Assembly: GCA_015256455.1 (NCBI GenBank)
Contig: JABZMB010000029.1
Span: forward strand, 1 to 19,352
Reading direction: 5' to 3'
Length of the DNA stretch: 19,352 bases
From: Solobacterium sp.
Lineage (GTDB): Bacteria; Bacillota_I; Bacilli_A; Erysipelotrichales; Erysipelotrichaceae
The translations under genes were made by a program, and so were the position numbers. Position 1 is the first letter of the stretch. Each line of letters opens with the position of its first letter. This document shows, piece after piece, positions 1-6,437 of the stretch. Under the pieces are notes generated by a model. That model was not told the origin of the DNA, searched no databases, and worked only from the letters and a program-made list of their open reading frames with translations.

Positions 1-793
1 GACGAATTGGGTTAAAGCAAGAAACAGTAATAATATCTGGTGTGTCATCAATAATTAAATCAACACCTGTAGCCTGTTCGATTGCCTTAATATTTCTTCC
101 CTCACGACCGATGATACGTCCCTTCATCTCTTCACTTGGAAGCGTCACTGTACTAACGGTACGCTCGATTGTTTCCTCTTGTGAGTAGCGATGAATCGCT
201 AAAGAAATAATATTACGTGCTACGGAAGAGGCTTCTGCTTCTGCTTCCTCTTGTTTATCACGTAAGTAAGTAGCGATTTCGGCTTCTGTCTTCTTTTCGA
301 CAGCTTCCATCAACTCTACCTTTGCGTCTGCCTGTGACATATTTGCCACACGCTCTAGTTCAACTAATTGCTGATCAATCTTAGCCTGCAAATCTTCTTC
401 CATCTTAGTGATCTCTGCAAGTTTTCCAGTAATCTGCTGATCTTTTTCGTCAATTTTCTTCTCTTTTCGGGCAAGATTCTCCTCACGGAAATTCAAACTA
501 TCCTGCTGGCGCATGAGTTTATTTTCAACTTGTAATAATTTATTTTGTTGATTCTTAATCTCTTTTTCTGCCTGTAGTTTTAATTCGTAAGTTTGCTGTT
601 TCGCGTCTAAAGTAGCTTGGCGCGTAATTGTTTCTGCTTTTGAATTTGCTTCTTCAAGAATATCTTGCGATTTTGTAATCGCACGATCAAGACCGTGTTT
701 GCCAGCAACCTTCATAATACCGATGCCGACAAAGATACCTACAATAAGAGCTAAAATGGCAGGAATTACAGGGTCATGAATGATATACCCCAT
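1..793 (-). CDS. rny: Ribonuclease Y, N-terminal part (gene runs off the left edge)
   Basis: RNase Y is the membrane-anchored endoribonuclease that starts mRNA turnover in many Bacillota. About 264 codons are visible, starting at an ATG at 793 with a GGAGG Shine-Dalgarno sequence 7 bases upstream. A hydrophobic N-terminal segment (about residues 8-28, PVIPAILALIVGIFVGIGIM) is the membrane anchor. It is followed by a long charged coiled coil rich in K, E and Q (about 35-190), and then the start of the KH RNA-binding domain with the motif GRIIGREGRNI. The reading frame is still open at base 1 (VSCFNPIR), so the rest of KH and the catalytic HD domain lie outside the window. The family is usually about 520 aa, so roughly half is present. 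It has its own promoter (834-862) and follows the ABC-F gene. The recA-to-rny order is common in Bacillota, here interrupted by two extra genes. Confidence 0.97.
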   Translation of the reverse strand, partial: MGYIIHDPVIPAILALIVGIFVGIGIMKVAGKHGLDRAITKSQDILEEANSKAETITRQATLDAKQQTYELKLQAEKEIKNQQNKLLQVENKLMRQQDSLNFREENLARKEKKIDEKDQQITGKLAEITKMEEDLQAKIDQQLVELERVANMSQADAKVELMEAVEKKTEAEIATYLRDKQEEAEAEASSVARNIISLAIHRYSQEETIERTVSTVTLPSEEMKGRIIGREGRNIKAIEQATGVDLIIDDTPDIITVSCFNPIR

Positions 794-833
794 TTTTAAT
801 CCTCCATTATTCTTAGAGATTTCTCTCCTAATT

Positions 834-862
834 ATTATACGGTTTTTTTCACATTTTCACAA
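834..862 (-). promoter_or_regulatory. Sigma-A-type promoter of rny
   Basis: On the minus strand, TTGTGA (857-862) and a perfect TATAAT (834-839) are separated by exactly 17 bases. The promoter lies in the 95-base gap between the ABC-F stop codon and the rny start, giving a predicted 5' UTR of about 35 bases. I see no convincing hairpin terminator for the ABC-F gene before it, so read-through into rny is also possible. Confidence 0.8.
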
Positions 863-888
863 TAGACACGCAAAACAATGAAAGCGTT

Positions 889-2436
889 TTACTCTGATTC
901 TATCGTATAGCGATGTAATCCTGTCGAATTCAACAAGTAGATATCATCAAAAACTTCCTGAATAAACTTACGATCATGAGATACAGCGATGATTGCTCCA
1001 CCAAAGTTCTTTAACTCTTCTCTTACAACTGGAGCAGATAATGGTGAAAAGTTACGAGTTGGCTCATCTAACAATAAGACATTCGCTCCCTCTAGATGCA
1101 TCTTTAACATGAATACCTTGGCACGTTGACCACCTGATAGTTCTGTTAAAGAATGTTCCATCTCATCAGATGTAAACTTCATTGAACCTAAATACTGCCG
1201 TATTTGTGTGATATCCTCTTTATCCCCTACGGTTGTCAAGAAATCGATTGGTGATTCATACGCATCTAGGATTTCGTCATAGTTTTGTGGCATATAGCCA
1301 ATACGGATATCATCTCTTCCAACTAAAGATTCATGAATCTTATGTAATAGCGTTGTTTTCCCACAACCATTATTACCGATGATACATATTTTTTGATTAC
1401 CAAATACTTGCAATGTAATATCGCTCGCTAGTATTTTTAATTCATCCTTTGTCATCAGCTTATCTAAATGATAATCAAGAATCTGTTTGTCACTGGCAAA
1501 TGGTTCCACATCAAAGTGAAAGAATATCGCATCCTCACGAAGTGGAATCTCCGTCATATTCTCTCGCTCTCTTTCAAAACGCTTTCCCATCGCTTTGACA
1601 CTTCTCATCTTTTTCTTTAGATTTGCGGCAGTCTGCGGTGCTTGACGGGATACAACACGCAGTTCATGTTGGACACGTTCGTAAACCTGTTGGTATTTTT
1701 CCATGCGTAACTTATCTTGACGACGCTCACTTTGTGCATCCATCATCTGCTTATCAAATTGTTTATCACGCAGTTCTTTATATGCGTCATAGCCAATATG
1801 CATAATTGTATGACGTGCTTCTGTTTTTCGCTTAACGAGTTCTAAATGGACAATACAATTTGCAGTATTAGCCAATAATGTTTCATCATGTGAGATATAG
1901 ATGATTGGAATATTAGACTCTTTGATAAAATTCTCTAACCATGCAAGCGTACTGATATCTAAGTCATTGGATGGCTCATCTAACAGCAAAATACTAGGCT
2001 GTTCTAAAAGGATTGCCGCGAGTTGATACTTAATCTTTTCTCCACCAGAAAGTGTAGACATTGGCTGTGTTTGATAATACATCTCCACGTCATTTCCTAA
2101 TGCTTGTGCAATGTCATGTAACTGTGATGGTGTCGCAAGTGAAAAAGCATCGCTTTCGCAGAAGTATTCATATACAGTTTTCTTTGCATACTTATGTTCA
2201 AGTTCTTGGGGTAAATACCCTATTCTTTCGTTCTTCAATCGTATTGTCCCTTGCACTTCACAATAACTTTCTACAAGTTGTGAATCTACGATACATTTGA
2301 GTAATGTAGATTTTCCATTTCCTTCTTCGCCAATGATGGCAATTTTATCAGTTGGTTTCACTGTAAGTGTAAGATTATTAACTATCTTACGTAAATCATA
2401 TCGGTGGCATATTGTTAAATTATGAATTTCTATCAT
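889..2436 (-). CDS. ABC-F family ATPase, probable antibiotic-resistance ribosomal protection protein
   Basis: ABC-F proteins are cytoplasmic, carry two ATPase domains and no membrane domain. They bind the ribosomal E site, and the resistance subgroup dislodges drugs bound near the peptidyl-transferase centre. In the 515-aa protein, domain 1 has Walker A GEEGNGKST (36-44), signature LSGGE (129-133) and Walker B ILLLDEPS (149-156) with SHD. A long basic, helical interdomain linker follows (roughly 210-300). Domain 2 has Walker A GNNGCGKTT, signature LSGGQ, DEPT and SHDRKF. The usual NHLD after domain 2 Walker B is replaced by RNFSPLS. I place the start at 2436 (MIEIHNL) because GGAGG sits 8 bases upstream. 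The in-frame ATG at 2472 lies in the loop of a terminator hairpin and has no ribosome-binding site. Length and the attenuator-like leader favour a regulated resistance ABC-F over a housekeeping one. The drug class cannot be told from sequence. Confidence 0.88.
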   Translation of the reverse strand: MIEIHNLTICHRYDLRKIVNNLTLTVKPTDKIAIIGEEGNGKSTLLKCIVDSQLVESYCEVQGTIRLKNERIGYLPQELEHKYAKKTVYEYFCESDAFSLATPSQLHDIAQALGNDVEMYYQTQPMSTLSGGEKIKYQLAAILLEQPSILLLDEPSNDLDISTLAWLENFIKESNIPIIYISHDETLLANTANCIVHLELVKRKTEARHTIMHIGYDAYKELRDKQFDKQMMDAQSERRQDKLRMEKYQQVYERVQHELRVVSRQAPQTAANLKKKMRSVKAMGKRFERERENMTEIPLREDAIFFHFDVEPFASDKQILDYHLDKLMTKDELKILASDITLQVFGNQKICIIGNNGCGKTTLLHKIHESLVGRDDIRIGYMPQNYDEILDAYESPIDFLTTVGDKEDITQIRQYLGSMKFTSDEMEHSLTELSGGQRAKVFMLKMHLEGANVLLLDEPTRNFSPLSAPVVREELKNFGGAIIAVSHDRKFIQEVFDDIYLLNSTGLHRYTIESE

Positions 2437-2451
2437 TTGATGACCTCCTAC

Positions 2452-2486
2452 AAAAAAATCTGCTCTTTTCATGCGAAAAAAGCAGA
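2452..2486 (-). terminator. Intrinsic terminator in the ABC-F leader (attenuator)
   Basis: On the minus strand a 12-pair stem (TCTGCTTTTTTC with GAAAAGAGCAGA, one G-U pair) closes a GCAT loop and is followed at once by seven Ts. It lies between the predicted leader promoter and the ABC-F gene, ending 15 bases before the ABC-F start codon and abutting its Shine-Dalgarno sequence. It cannot be the terminator of the PAP2 gene alone, because a leader ORF and competing hairpins lie in between. The best reading is a conditional terminator that shuts off the ABC-F gene unless the RNA refolds. Confidence 0.88.
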
Positions 2487-2580
2487 CAAAAATTCTCTGT
2501 ATAGAGGTTTTAATCCGTTTCCACGCATGAAAAGATGTTTATTAAATGTTCTCTTTTCATATGCTTAAAATCGGATTAAA
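2464..2580 (-). promoter_or_regulatory. Mutually exclusive leader hairpins (antiterminator versus anti-antiterminator) upstream of ABC-F
   Basis: Four arms can be read on the minus strand. Arm 1 comprises TTTAATCCG (2572-2580) and ATGAAAAGA (2552-2560). Arm 2 comprises TCTTTTCAT (2527-2535) and CGGATTAAA (2509-2517). Arms 1 and 2 match perfectly in these two 9-base blocks and form a long hairpin. The segment TCTTTTCATGCG (2524-2535) within arm 2 is also a perfect 12-base complement of CGCATGAAAAGA (2464-2475), which is the loop and descending arm of the terminator. Hence 1:2 pairing leaves the terminator free to form, while freeing arm 2 lets it capture the terminator arm and allow read-through. 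This is a classic attenuator switch. The trigger is inferred to be a ribosome stalled or loaded on arm 1. Confidence 0.78.
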
Positions 2581-2594
2581 GGCTCATGTTCTTC

Positions 2595-2612
2595 TCAATC
2601 ACCACACATCAT
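2595..2612 (-). CDS. Candidate leader peptide MMCGD for the ABC-F attenuator
   Basis: A five-codon ORF starts at ATG 2612 and ends with TGA at 2595-2597. GAAAGG (2622-2627) stands 9 bases upstream, a plausible ribosome-binding site, and the predicted transcription start is just before it. The ORF sits 14 bases ahead of arm 1 of the attenuator, so a ribosome halted at its end would reach the edge of that arm. Two further tiny ORFs follow: MSL (2575-2586), which overlaps arm 1, and a 16-residue ORF (2510-2560) starting inside arm 1. Neither of those has a clear ribosome-binding site. Which of them is the sensor is undecided. Confidence 0.45.
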   Translation of the reverse strand: MMCGD

Positions 2613-2634
2613 ACGATGTGACCTTTCTAGTAAA

Positions 2635-2643
2635 GTTATATCA
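2635..2643 (-). promoter_or_regulatory. Candidate extended -10 promoter of the ABC-F leader
   Basis: TGATATAAC on the minus strand reads as TG-N-TATAAC, an extended -10 element. The matching -35 position (TTTATG with 17-base spacing) is poor. Transcription would begin near 2628, directly before the leader Shine-Dalgarno sequence, giving an attenuated RNA of about 175 bases. It lies just after the stop codon of the PAP2 gene. Confidence 0.42.
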
Positions 2644-2666
2644 TAGAATCAACAAAACATAAACTT

Positions 2667-3158
2667 TTACAGAATGAATAAACCAAAAAATACTCCCAGA
2701 AGATATCCAACGATTACATCCCGTGGATAATGTACTCCCCCTACTACACGGATATATCCTTCTAGTGCAGCTAGCACTAGTAGTATGCATGCAAGTATTG
2801 GAGAAACCGTGAAGCACATCATTGCAATAATTGTGGCTGAAAATACATGTCGACTAGGCATTGCATTATGTTGTGTTTCTTTTTCTAGGATTTGATCAAT
2901 AGGATATTCTTCGTAAGGACGAGGACGTGCTAGAACTTTCCGTAACAATGTTATTGCGACAATTGAAAGTAGCGGAATTAGAATTGTCGGTAATAACTTC
3001 TCACTTTGTTTTGCAAATAGATATAACAACAGTAATGGATATACAACGTAATATGTATTTGTCACAATTTTATTACACAGACGTAATTGCTTTTTCTTTT
3101 CGTCTGTCTGATAGTTTTTTGATAGTTCTTCGTAGAACCTTAAGTAGTTTGTTTTCAT
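2667..3158 (-). CDS. PAP2-superfamily membrane phosphatase
   Basis: This is a small integral-membrane phosphatase of the PAP2/acid phosphatase type, the family that removes phosphate from undecaprenyl pyrophosphate, phosphatidate or phosphatidylglycerol phosphate. The three signature motifs are visible in the 163-aa protein: a basic region ending in RPRP (73-81), PSRH (101-104; the usual motif is PSGH) and RVVGGVHYPRD (137-147, R-X5-H-X3-D). About four or five hydrophobic helices lie around 38-50, 55-72, 105-118, 120-135 and 148-163. The start at 3158 has no strong Shine-Dalgarno sequence, so it is less certain. The substrate cannot be told from sequence. Two genes away is pgsA, whose product phosphatidylglycerol phosphate needs dephosphorylating, so a PGP-phosphatase role is possible but is only inference. 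Length is normal for a minimal PAP2 protein. Confidence 0.85.
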   Translation of the reverse strand: MKTNYLRFYEELSKNYQTDEKKKQLRLCNKIVTNTYYVVYPLLLLYLFAKQSEKLLPTILIPLLSIVAITLLRKVLARPRPYEEYPIDQILEKETQHNAMPSRHVFSATIIAMMCFTVSPILACILLVLAALEGYIRVVGGVHYPRDVIVGYLLGVFFGLFIL

Positions 3159-3210
3159 ACAGTAACATCATACAACAAATTTAATTTCTTTTCTGTATCG
3201 TACTTTTACG

Positions 3211-3244
3211 AAAGAAAAGACCTTCACACTTTATGTAAAGGTCT
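3211..3244 (-). terminator. Intrinsic terminator of recA
   Basis: On the minus strand an 11-pair stem (AGACCTTTACA with TGTGAAGGTCT, one G-U pair) with a five-base loop is followed by TTTTCTTT. It starts 5 bases after the recA stop codon and separates recA from the PAP2 gene. Confidence 0.88.
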
Positions 3245-3249
3245 AACGA

Positions 3250-4302
3250 TTATTCTTCTGTTGTTTCTGTGGAATCAACTTCTGTTGTAGGGAATAACTT
3301 CGCTTTTACAAGTTCTGTAATCTCTGCATCAAATTCTGGGTGGTTCTTCATATACTCACGTACAGAGTTGAAGCCTTGTCCAAGTTTTTCTCCCTTGTAG
3401 GAGAACCAAGCACCTGCTTTTTCGATGATGTCATTTTCTACTGCTAAACTGATAACTTCATCGATATGAGAGATACCTTGGCCAAAGATCATATTGACTA
3501 CTGCCACCTTAAATGGAGGAGCTACCTTATTCTTAACAACCTTTACCTTTGTGGCAGAACCAATTACTTCACTACCTTCCTTAAGTGCTTCGCCCTTACG
3601 TACATCTAAACGTACGGATGAGTAGAACTTCAGTGCACGACCACCTGGAGTTGTTTCTGGGTTACCAAACATAATACCAACCTTTTCACGTAACTGGTTG
3701 ATGAAAATTGCGGTTGTATTGGAACGATTCATAACACCTGCTAACTTACGCATTGCCTTAGACATCAAACGTGCCTGTAGACCTACAGATGCATCTCCCA
3801 TTTCACCATCTAATTCAGCCTGTGGGACAAGTGCAGCTACAGAGTCAATAACAACTAAGTCAATCGCACCTGACTTAATCAATACTTCTGTAATTTCTAA
3901 TGCCTGCTCACCAGAGTCTGGTTGCGATAAGATGAGTTCATCAATATCAACACCTAGCTTTTTTGCATAAAGTGGATCGATTGCGTTTTCTGCATCGATA
4001 AATGCACATCTACCACCTTGTTTTTGACATTCTGCGATTGCATGTAATGCAAGTGTTGTCTTACCAGAAGATTCTGGTCCATAAATCTCAATGATTCTTC
4101 CCTTTGGATAACCACCGATACCTAATGCACTATCTAATGCTAAAGAACCGGATGGGATTGCGTCTACTGATACATCAGCACGGTCTCCAAGGCGCATAAT
4201 ACTACCTTTTCCATATTCCTTTTCAATTGCCTTAAGGGCATCCGCAAGTAGTTGATCTCGCTTATCTGCGGTAACTGTCTTTTCTTTTTTCTCTGCCGCC
4301 AT
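3250..4302 (-). CDS. recA: Recombinase RecA
   Basis: RecA is the DNA-dependent ATPase that forms filaments on single-stranded DNA, catalyses strand exchange in recombination repair and triggers LexA self-cleavage. The 350-aa protein has the family's normal length. Walker A GPESSGKT is at 75-82. The family stretch VVIDSVAALVPQAELDGEMGD carries Walker B and the L1-side region. The segment FINQLREKVGIMFGNPETTPGG includes loop L2 and the conserved glutamine. The C-terminal domain ends in an acidic tail (TEVDSTETTEE), as usual. The start at 4302 has GGAGGAG 6 bases upstream. It lies 49 bases after pgsA without a convincing promoter between them, so it is probably read from the pgsA promoter. An SOS/LexA operator was looked for by eye in the short gap and not found. 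Confidence 0.99.
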   Translation of the reverse strand: MAAEKKEKTVTADKRDQLLADALKAIEKEYGKGSIMRLGDRADVSVDAIPSGSLALDSALGIGGYPKGRIIEIYGPESSGKTTLALHAIAECQKQGGRCAFIDAENAIDPLYAKKLGVDIDELILSQPDSGEQALEITEVLIKSGAIDLVVIDSVAALVPQAELDGEMGDASVGLQARLMSKAMRKLAGVMNRSNTTAIFINQLREKVGIMFGNPETTPGGRALKFYSSVRLDVRKGEALKEGSEVIGSATKVKVVKNKVAPPFKVAVVNMIFGQGISHIDEVISLAVENDIIEKAGAWFSYKGEKLGQGFNSVREYMKNHPEFDAEITELVKAKLFPTTEVDSTETTEE

Positions 4303-4351
4303 AATAACTCCTCCTGATTATATGTATGTTTGTTTTAAAATAATTCCACGA

Positions 4352-4945
4352 TTATTTTGATTCTAAAATATCATCTTTCATCTGCATGAAGTACTGTACA
4401 CCAGAAATAAAACTTACTAGTGCAGAGAACCATAACATGATCATACTCACTGGCAATCCTAATAGTTCAAATGGAAGATTATTTAATAGAATTAACGCAA
4501 CGGTAACCATCTGTAACACTGTCTTTAGTTTACCCATCATACCAGCCGCAACAACCTTGCCATTTGCACTCGCCATCATACGACAACCATCCACAACCGT
4601 ATCGCGTGCAATCATAATAATGACTGGGATAACTGGGATAATGCCTCTAGAGATAAACAATAGGAACATCGTTGTTGTTAATAGCTTATCTGCAATAGGA
4701 TCAGCAAACTTACCAAATGTAGTAATCATATTTCTACTACGGGCAATATGGCCATCAATCGCATCTGTGATGGCTGCTAAGATATAGATTAATAAAGCAG
4801 TAATATCAATCACAGAGATTGATACATGTTGTACATAGAAACTTGTCGGTGTAATTCCAAAAGCACTATATGGAAATAAGTAAATCAGAATAATTACTGG
4901 AATCAGTACAATTCTGAATAATGTCAATCGATTTGGAAGATTCAT
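4352..4945 (-). CDS. pgsA: CDP-diacylglycerol--glycerol-3-phosphate 3-phosphatidyltransferase
   Basis: This membrane enzyme makes phosphatidylglycerol phosphate from CDP-diacylglycerol and glycerol 3-phosphate, the committed step to phosphatidylglycerol and cardiolipin. The complete CDP-alcohol phosphotransferase motif D-x2-DG-x2-AR-x8-G-x3-D-x3-D is present: D61, D64-G65, A68-R69, G78, D82 and D86 of 197 residues. Hydrophobic helices surround it (about 8-30, 44-60, 88-110, 135-190). The N-terminal MNLPNRLTLFR is typical of PgsA. The start at 4945 has GAGAGGG upstream. It directly precedes recA, as in Bacillus, although cinA, which usually lies between them, is absent. An extended -10 promoter lies just upstream, after the rnpB terminator. 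Confidence 0.96.
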   Translation of the reverse strand: MNLPNRLTLFRIVLIPVIILIYLFPYSAFGITPTSFYVQHVSISVIDITALLIYILAAITDAIDGHIARSRNMITTFGKFADPIADKLLTTTMFLLFISRGIIPVIPVIIMIARDTVVDGCRMMASANGKVVAAGMMGKLKTVLQMVTVALILLNNLPFELLGLPVSMIMLWFSALVSFISGVQYFMQMKDDILESK

Positions 4946-4971
4946 GATTTTCCCTCTCTTTACCGTTCTTT

Positions 4972-4980
4972 AGTATACCA
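4972..4980 (-). promoter_or_regulatory. Extended -10 promoter of pgsA (and recA)
   Basis: TGGTATACT on the minus strand is a TG-N-TATACT extended -10 element. It lies between the rnpB terminator and pgsA and gives a predicted 5' UTR of about 20 bases. The -35 position is poor (TATAAA at 17-base spacing), which extended -10 promoters tolerate. Confidence 0.6.
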
Positions 4981-5015
4981 TATTCTATCATTTGTTTATA
5001 TCTGTATGAATGCAA

Positions 5016-5040
5016 GAAAAAAGGAGGAAATTTATCCTCC
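5016..5040 (-). terminator. Intrinsic terminator of rnpB
   Basis: On the minus strand GGAGGA and TCCTCC form a GC-rich six-pair stem with a six-base loop, followed by TTTTTTC. It begins directly after the 3' end of the RNase P RNA. Confidence 0.85.
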
Positions 5041-5043
5041 ATA

Positions 5044-5395
5044 AATGCGTACAATTGTAAGCCATGTTCTGTCCTGTTTCCAGGGGCAGCCATTTATCTG
5101 TGCTTTCGCACCTGCATCACGCTTCAGTTCGCCTTCTGCAGTTCCTCTACCAAATTTGAGTTTCTCGCTTGCGGGGTTTATCTCGTTCCACCCGATAGGT
5201 TTCCCTATCGGCTACGTCACTGTGACACCTTAAGGGCTTAAACCATGACCGAAGTTTTAGGTTCTCGCTCCGCCGTTATCTTTCGATACCCGGTCTTATT
5301 GATTAGGCCGGCACAAACACTACCATCATCGCAGATGGTGCGAGCATGGACTTTCCTCTAACACCATATGTGCCAGCGACTGCCTCATGTACGTA
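5044..5395 (-). ncRNA. rnpB: RNase P RNA, type B
   Basis: This is the catalytic RNA of ribonuclease P, which trims the 5' leader from pre-tRNAs together with the RnpA protein. The conserved 5' core GAGGAAAGTCCATGCTCGCA and the 3' core ACAGAACATGGCTTACA are both present on the minus strand. Between them are GTCACAGTGACG, GGTGGAACGAGATAAACCCC, GCGAGAAAC and CAAATTTGGTAGAGGAAC, which follow the Bacillus-type (B) core as I recall it. Helix P1 can be seen as CGTAC near the 5' end pairing with GTACG near the 3' end, which sets the limits to within a few bases. At about 350 nt it is shorter than the roughly 400 nt of B. subtilis. It lies directly after gpsB, as in Bacillus, and ends in its own terminator. 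No protein-coding gene overlaps it. Confidence 0.96.
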
Positions 5396-5405
5396 TATCA
5401 TTTTC

Positions 5406-5738
5406 TTATTCGTTATTGTTTGAGAATACTTGTCTTTCAAGACGACTCAGACGTTTCAGAATATCAACATTAGAAGCACCTTGTGAGATTGGATCTAAGT
5501 CTTCCTGTGCCTTAATCTTACCTTCTACTTCGATAAGCTTTGCACGGAGTGAAGCATTTGTACGTTCCAACTCTTCAGCCTTCTTCGTTAAATCTGCAAT
5601 CATATTTTCATATGTCTGATAGTCTTGAATGATCTCATCTAAAAGATGGTCAACTTGATCAGGATTATATCCCTTAAAATCAATATCAAGTTCTTTATCA
5701 ACAATTTTTTGTGGATCTAGATTTAATTTACCAGCCAT
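5406..5738 (-). CDS. gpsB: Cell-cycle protein GpsB (DivIVA family)
   Basis: GpsB is a small cytoplasmic adaptor that moves between the side wall and the division septum and coordinates class A penicillin-binding proteins. The 110-aa protein has the DivIVA/GpsB N-terminal lipid-binding domain with DIDFKGYNPDQVDHLLDEII (about 18-37), then a heptad-like coiled coil (about 40-75), a polar linker, and the C-terminal motif NVDILKRLSRLERQVF (about 89-104) that is diagnostic of GpsB trimerisation rather than full-length DivIVA. The start at 5738 has TAGGAGG upstream. Its promoter diverges from that of recU, and the PBP gene that follows recU is the expected functional partner, as in Bacillus. rnpB follows immediately. 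Confidence 0.94.
   Translation of the reverse strand: MAGKLNLDPQKIVDKELDIDFKGYNPDQVDHLLDEIIQDYQTYENMIADLTKKAEELERTNASLRAKLIEVEGKIKAQEDLDPISQGASNVDILKRLSRLERQVFSNNNE
5412..5440 (-). promoter_or_regulatory. Weak candidate promoter of rnpB inside the gpsB 3' end
   Basis: TTGAAA (5435-5440) and AATAAC (5412-5417) on the minus strand are 17 bases apart within the last codons of gpsB. Each matches consensus at four of six positions, and a start near 5405 would give a short 5' extension. No terminator separates gpsB from rnpB, so read-through followed by processing is an alternative. Confidence 0.3.
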
Positions 5739-5764
5739 AACTATCCTCCTATGAATGCTTATTT

Positions 5765-5793
5765 ATTATCTCATTTCACTATCCTAAAAGCAA
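5765..5793 (-). promoter_or_regulatory. Promoter of gpsB
   Basis: On the minus strand TTGCTT (5788-5793) and GATAAT (5765-5770) are separated by 17 bases, and TGA directly before the -10 adds an extended element. It lies in the divergent gpsB/recU intergenic region and gives a 5' UTR of about 20 bases. Confidence 0.65.
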
Positions 5794-5822
5794 TAAAACT
5801 TCCTTATTTATGTGAACATCTG

Positions 5823-5828
5823 TATAAT
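5823..5828 (+). promoter_or_regulatory. Candidate -10 element of recU-PBP1
   Basis: A perfect TATAAT stands 18 bases ahead of the chosen recU start; the -35 position (TTCCTT at 17 bases) is poor. If used, transcription would start near 5835. That would exclude the upstream in-frame ATG at 5751 as the recU start. Confidence 0.45.
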
Positions 5829-5846
5829 ATAAATGGGAATTTTTGT

Positions 5847-6437
5847 ATGGTCAATTATCCAAACGGAAAGAAAAAAGCATATACATCGAAACCTACTTCT
5901 GCTGGCGGCAGAGGTATGGCACTTGAAAAAGATATTAACGTAACAAATATGTTTTATCTAAGTATTGATAAAGCGGTCATTCATAAGAAACCAACACCGA
6001 TTACGATTGTAAAAGTTGATTATCCAGCACGTAGTGCTGCTAAAATTACGGAAGCTTATTTTAAACTTCCTTCCACGACCGACTACAATGGTATCTATCG
6101 TGGAAAATATGTTGATTTTGAGGCTAAAGAATGTGCTTCTCGTACCTCTTTTCCTCTCAAATCACTACATACTCACCAAGTTCAACATTTACAAAATGTA
6201 ATCAATCATGGTGCGATCGCCTTTTTGATTGTAAAATGGACATTGTTCGATGAAACCTATTATATAAAAGCTGAGGATATGATTCGCTTTGTTAAAGACA
6301 GTGAGAGACATTCCATTCCCTATCAATGGTTTCAAAACAATGGGTATGTAATTCCCAATACATATGTAACCCCGATTGATTATTTAAAGATTATCGATCA
6401 GTTATACTTCAACTCAGGAGGAAACAATGACAAATAA
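5847..6437 (+). CDS. recU: Holliday junction resolvase RecU
   Basis: RecU cleaves Holliday junctions in recombination and chromosome segregation in Bacillota. The start is placed at 5847, where the protein opens MVNYPNGK like known RecU proteins (B. subtilis MIRYPNGK). The 32 extra residues of the longer frame from 5751 have no family similarity and overlap the promoter region. The resulting 196 aa agree with the usual 200 or so. Family stretches are RGMALEKDINVTN (22-34), VIHKKPTPI (44-52), and the nuclease core TTDYNGIYRGKYVDFEAKE (77-95) with D79, E92 and K94 as catalytic metal-site residues. The C-terminal PIDYLKIIDQLYF is also conserved. The Shine-Dalgarno sequence is weak (GGGA, 8 bases upstream). 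It overlaps the PBP1 gene by 11 bases, the same arrangement as recU-ponA in Bacillus. Confidence 0.95.
   Translation: MVNYPNGKKKAYTSKPTSAGGRGMALEKDINVTNMFYLSIDKAVIHKKPTPITIVKVDYPARSAAKITEAYFKLPSTTDYNGIYRGKYVDFEAKECASRTSFPLKSLHTHQVQHLQNVINHGAIAFLIVKWTLFDETYYIKAEDMIRFVKDSERHSIPYQWFQNNGYVIPNTYVTPIDYLKIIDQLYFNSGGNNDK

Noticed and set aside
2437..2472. Longer ABC-F start at 2472 (adds MKRADFFVGGHQ)
   Set aside because: The ATG lies in the loop of the attenuator terminator, has no Shine-Dalgarno sequence, and the added residues are outside the family; 2436 has GGAGG at good spacing.
4303..4351. TATAAT on the minus strand just before recA as a recA promoter
   Set aside because: It would start transcription inside the Shine-Dalgarno sequence, and no -35 element is present; co-transcription with pgsA is more likely.
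4866..5093. 75-codon minus-strand frame between pgsA and rnpB
   Set aside because: It overlaps the pgsA start, the rnpB terminator and the 3' end of the RNase P RNA, and reads as non-protein sequence.
5045..5233. Plus-strand frames within the RNase P RNA
   Set aside because: The strand and conserved cores show the region to be rnpB; the frames have no ribosome-binding site and unusual composition.
5394..5405. TGATATACG on the minus strand as an extended -10 of rnpB
   Set aside because: Transcription would start inside helix P1 and remove its 5' strand.
5751..5846. 32-residue N-terminal extension of RecU from the ATG at 5751
   Set aside because: It does not resemble RecU, overlaps the gpsB/recU promoter region including a TATAAT, and known RecU proteins begin at the MVNYPNGK-like position.
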